Shown here: positions 18,227-21,862 of the stretch, one piece after another | Position numbering within the stretch: the stretch's first letter is position 1 | Layout of the letters: each line of letters starts with the position of its first letter | From: Isohypsibius dastychi | Taxonomy: Eukaryota; Tardigrada; Eutardigrada; Parachela; Isohypsibiidae | Length of the DNA: 21,862 nt | NCBI GenBank assembly: GCA_034696485.1 | Contig: JAQIWT010000377.1 | Coordinates: 1 to 21,862 of the forward strand | Direction: 5' to 3' | Position numbers and translations under genes: made by a program | The notes under the pieces: model-generated | What the model saw: only the letters and a program-made list of their open reading frames with translations | Database searches by the model: none | Told to the model about the DNA's origin: nothing

Positions 18227-20427
18227 TCACCGCGTTTGCCGGCACTGATAAAGACAAATAAGAGCTTCTCGAAAGTCCTTCATTGTTATCATGAACCAAA
18301 TCGGGTCCAGCACCGATTCAGTCACGAACAATATCGTCGCAATCTGCGGAAACACGCCCCCACTTAGCCGAACCCATGAAAGCAGGGTGTAATATGCCAT
18401 CAATGGGGTCCAGCAGACGATCAAGCTCAATGTCAACAGCGTCAGCACTTTGAATCCTTTCGAGGTACGCGTTGGCCGACCTTTTTGGTCCATTGAAGAC
18501 AGATCAGGTGGTGCTTGAATTCTACCGGTGTTGGTCTTTTTGTTGACGCTACTTGCTGCCACACTCATGCTGCTTATTTTTGCACGCTGACGCTTCTTCC
18601 AGAAGATAACAGGCAAAGCTGCAGCGGACACAACCAAGGGTGCAGCTGCAATGGCCCCGTCCGAGCTTTCTGGCCGAAACCCCTGGCTTTTGCAGAAACA
18701 CAATCTGTCGCAAACTGTTGGCCTCATACTAAGAACTTTGGCAGCTAACTTTTGGTATTATATGAAGAATAATTTTTGGCCAAAAACCCATGAATGTAAG
18801 ATTTTTGCCCCCCCCCCCCCAGAGGGAAAACTGTAAACGCGTAATACTTGGCCTTAAACGTCGACGGAGGTTTAGCAGGTTTGAGGTTTGAGTTTTAGGT
18901 TCGATGATCGAGGTTTCGGATTTGAGCAACATCCATTTAAGATTCTTGGAAAAGTTTTCCGATCAAGTGTTTTTTTAAAGATGGTTCTGCACTTTCAAAA
19001 CTGCTCAGTGATAGGTGATCAATGAGTAGTGTGGGGAGACAGTATGCCTGCCCACCTTAGCGGGTGGGCATATCGGGAATGCTCCGAAGTCCGAAGGCAC
19101 TTTCGAGGATATTTTTTGAAATTCATTTCGCTTTGCGGAATGTATGCTGCCGAGGAAGGTCTGTCCGTGCCGTAACGCCACCTGGGTGACGTCGTTTATG
19201 CTCCGACTTAAGTCCATCCTACAACGCATTTACTTTTCCGCATTTCGAATTCTTTTTTGGTTTTTGGATGCTGAGTTTCATCTTCTTAACAATCTGAAAT
19301 TCTCTGATAGAGCGTCTTTTTGAATGAGAATCCCCTTTGGATTCGGGACTTGCTTTGTCAGCAATCAGGATGTTTTTCTTGTGTTTTTCAATCGAAAAGA
19401 AGAACGTAACCTGTATTTACTTTGAAGGATTCGTCAAATAAAGTTTTCTAGTTTGAGACGATTAAAAGTCGTCAAATTTGAATAATACTAAATGTTTTTT
19501 TTTACGGAAAAAACTTAACGAACGATGACGGCTGTGCGCAAAGCGAAATGTTATTCATTTCCCTTGGAAATGACTCGTAGGTATCGTTTTATGCGTTGGC
19601 CCGGAGAGCTCCAATAATTTCAAAGCTGGCCTATCGGGCCACAAAATTTCCGATAGCTGGCCACACAGCGCATATGGCCCCATATTAAATGCTGTACTCG
19701 TTAGCACGCTCATGCTACTATTGTCCTATGAACTAACTGGAAATGTGCTGCAACATCTGGTAAGAGCACGAACGTGAATTAAACAAGACAACTCTTGTTT
19801 CCAGAAATTGTTTCTCGCCATCGTGGGAAACAATCTGTTTAGACATTCATTACCTGGATTCAAGGAGCATTTGCGAGTTTCCAAAGGTAGGCCAGGATCG
19901 TACAGGAGAATGTGGATATATCCCGGCAGGATCAAGACATGAATATAAAGCCACATGGCAGCACAGAAAAGAAACGAAGTGCGGAGGCTGCGAGTGTTTC
20001 GATAATGTATTGGCGACATTGTCGCCCAGATCCTATCGATCGTTATGAGGACATGTGAGTTACACATTGCGGCACTGAGAGCGTATGTGGCGTAATTGTA
20101 AAAGTTGCAATATGATCGACTAAGAGGCCATGTTGGATAGAGGTGGTTGACAATGTCCGGTGGTTTCTGGAGGACTGCGTGAAGTAGATTTGTCAAGGTC
20201 AAGTTGGCGAGGTAGACGTTAAATGGCGTCCAGAGTGTTCGGTTTCGGAGAAAGGCTAATAAAGTGGAGCCGTTGGTCAAAATAGCCATGATGGCAATTA
20301 CAACGAGAAATGATGGGATTAACGTCCATGTAGGTCCTTGAAATAGCGGTTGTGCTGTATGGTTCATGAGAACAGCTGCAAAATCAGAGTTGTTCGACTT
20401 CATGAGTGGGATATTTGTTGAATTCAT
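18227..20427 (-). CDS. Class A (rhodopsin-like) GPCR, orphan, atypical motifs
   Basis: Two predicted exons, 20427-19854 and 18714-18227, give 353 residues. TM1 carries TNGSTLL (N1.50). TM2 reads LANLTLTNLL, with Asn where class A receptors have the sodium-site Asp. TM3 has a Cys at its start (RSYCNF) and DRIWA in place of DRY. TM4 is CAAMWLYIHVLILPGY. The ECL2 Cys is in RKCSLNP, at the exon end. Exon 2 gives TM5 (VVSAAALPVIFW), a basic third loop of about 50 residues, TM6 with CWTPL, and TM7 with DPIWF replacing NPxxY. N-glycosylation sites lie in the N-terminus (NST, NNS, NHT). Intron 1 is about 1.1 kb; its acceptor at 18715 (CCAACAG) is weak and chosen to keep phase, so the TM4-TM5 link is the least certain part. 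Ligand unknown; the family could be aminergic, peptide or a lineage-specific group. Confidence 0.8.
18715..19853. other. GPCR intron with hairpins and poly-C tract
   Basis: No gene is seen in this intron. It holds a poly-C run near 18809-18820 and an 8-bp inverted repeat with a short loop, TGCCCACC at 19049-19056 and GGTGGGCA at 19063-19070. A small extra exon joining TM4 and TM5 could hide here. Confidence 0.4.
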
Positions 20428-21235
20428 TCTCGGATAAAGATGTGCAGCACGGTTTGAGCCTGTAGTTCAATGCTGGCAAAATGGACCTAATGTAGCATTT
20501 ATTCTGCCTCAGGTGGCGGATTGAACAGTATGTGAAATGTGACCTTCGTCTTTCTTTTGTTAGCTTTCAGGTGCTCATAAAGAGGAATTAGTACGGAAAC
20601 CACCACAATATGTATCTGCATTTTCTATCTTCGTGCTTCGGCCACGTGATGTTATGAACATATTCGTACTGAAAACTATTCTCATAAGCCTTGACTAAGT
20701 GCCCTCGACTCGTAAACGCACAGAAAGGTCGATTTACTCCAAAGCGTCATCTATACTCGGAGCCATTCTCTCAGATAGCAACGTTTGAGATAGTCCCAAA
20801 ATTTCACTCAGCGCTTCAATTGTGGCATGCAAACTTATCTCGCGTATGTTGGCATGTATGGTTTCGTGCAATCTTCGTACTACCAATTGTTTTATACTGA
20901 TCTTGATGCCGATTATACGGTCTTATAATCTGCTCATGGAGTTTTGTGTATTTTTTAAATCCCATAAAAGGGTCGTTAAAGTCATGGAGTGAGTAGAACT
21001 TGATTCGGACCTATCGGTTCTGTCATCTATCAGCCTACTCTGTACTTGTTCGGTTAAAGTCTTTGACATTTCAGGATTCCGGAACAAAGAGCGTCTAGAC
21101 CAGTGCAAGTTTTCGTTGTGGCATACAGTATTTTATTCTCCTCCTCACAGACTATTCAGCGTTAGCTGTCAACATGCTGCAGGTCACACGGGCTACATTT
21201 CCGTAGGTAAAATAAAAAGTGCTATGTGTTCACAT
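20428..21235. other. Intergenic: GPCR promoter and GH31 3' flank
   Basis: No gene recognised. The short frames at 20691-20900 (+) and 20923-21108 (-) lack features. A CACGTG E-box-like hexamer lies near 20643. The GH31 poly(A) signal is at 21132-21137. Confidence 0.45.
21132..21137 (-). terminator. Poly(A) signal AATAAA of the GH31 gene
   Basis: On the - strand AATAAA lies about 100 bases after the stop codon at 21236-21238. It is canonical and well placed. Confidence 0.5.
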
Positions 21236-21862
21236 TCAGGCCGTTGTGTTCTTGGCTTTGAAGCTGAACACAAATGTACGCTCAAGAGGGAATGATCCCT
21301 TGATGATTAGGATTTGGCTTTGGAGGGTGGCGTTAAAATTCGTCTGCGCAACGCCATCGATAAAGTATTCCAAGTCATTCACAGCTGGCTGATTGTTTTC
21401 GTTCCCGTATATGCGCAACTCTGTCAGTCGGTGCAGCTTCATGTCGGGCCCTTCGTTATTCATGACGACGTATTGTAATCGTTGGGTTTCCTGGAAGACA
21501 AAAGAGAGATCAACACTTGTTTGATTCATTTAGGCAGGAGCTCGGTTCAGGAACTGGGCCTGCTTACCTGGTAGTAATTCATTCTGGCCAAATAAAACTT
21601 ATTGTTTCCGACCGGATCTAGACAGACAAAACTGTAAATTCGGATGATGCGTTTCAACCAAATCATTAAACGTACCAATGCTCTCGCCATCATCCCAGTA
21701 AAATTCTCCAGTTGCTGGATAACCCGTGCTTGCAGTTCCGTTATTGAATTCTTTGTCGTCCGCAACAATCGTCAAATAAAAGTCATTTTTTCGGCTAAGT
21801 AATAAATTCAGATCTCACTTCCATTCATACAGATTATTCACTAACTGTACCTGTCTCGCGTA
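21236..21862 (-). CDS. GH31 alpha-glucosidase, C-terminal end (partial, frameshifted)
   Basis: The gene enters from beyond the window. Exons are 21862-21819 (partial), 21794-21568 and 21490-21236, with GTGAGA and GTAAGC donors. The spliced reading RKNDFYLTIVADD followed by GEFYWDDGESIG matches the GH31 C-terminal beta domain (family pattern SRKNPF-L-VALDD ... GELFWDDGES). Further on, YSFVCLDPVGNNKFYL and LTELRIYG fit the distal beta domain of maltase/acid alpha-glucosidase proteins, which ends here in KNTTA. The catalytic barrel lies outside the window. The frame of DDGESIG does not connect to that of YSFVCLD: the first runs to a TAA near 21600. A short GTACGT...TTTACAG candidate intron (21632-21675) does not fix the phase, because the join meets a stop within five codons. 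One extra base in AATTT near 21635-21640 would explain it. Pseudogene or sequence error are both possible. Confidence 0.7.

Noticed and set aside
19049-19070. GC-rich 8-bp hairpin resembling a bacterial terminator
   Set aside because: The context is a eukaryotic intron; there is no downstream T run of the usual kind and no bacterial gene nearby.

Overview
The window looks like nuclear DNA from a compact invertebrate genome. Genes are split by short GT-AG introns (many 45-120 nt). The products are metazoan: an XK-related scramblase-type protein, secreted CUB/LDLa proteins, an astacin protease, a rhodopsin-class GPCR and a GH31 glucosidase. An ecdysozoan is likely. A tardigrade would fit the gene density and intron size, but that is a guess. 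I saw no bacterial operon, rRNA, convincing tRNA or CRISPR array. Exon models were read by eye, with splice choices checked by phase and by comparing paralogous exons.

Layout. On the + strand there is a small single-pass membrane protein (695-1238, 3 exons) and an XK-related (XKR/CED-8-like) protein (about 1644-3461, 3 exons). The XKR frame carries one in-frame TAG exactly where the family usually has Trp. All remaining genes lie on the - strand. From high to low coordinate they are: the 3' end of a GH31 alpha-glucosidase (21236 to the window edge, with an apparent 1-nt frameshift), a class A GPCR with non-canonical motifs (20427-18227), a secreted protein with seven CUB domains and one LDLa (16292-9384, 20 exons), an astacin protease fused to leucine-rich repeats (8753-7083), and a secreted protein with three CUB domains and one LDLa (6785-3870, 10 exons).

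How the genes relate. The two CUB/LDLa genes share exon lengths and phases and end in the same five exons. The longer one looks like the shorter one expanded by two extra tandem copies of a five-exon, two-CUB cassette, introns included. The astacin between them has no CUB domain of its own, although astacins of the tolloid/BMP1 type carry CUBs in the same chain. Co-expressed extracellular proteins are therefore a reasonable but untested idea.

The most interesting items are: the cassette-built seven-CUB gene; the astacin-LRR fusion, with a 51-nt stop-free intron at its domain junction; the Trp-to-amber codon in XKR, which lies in an ADAR-type UAG context; an inverted pair of ~57-bp elements with palindromic ends flanking the seven-CUB gene's 5' part; and several intronic hairpins.
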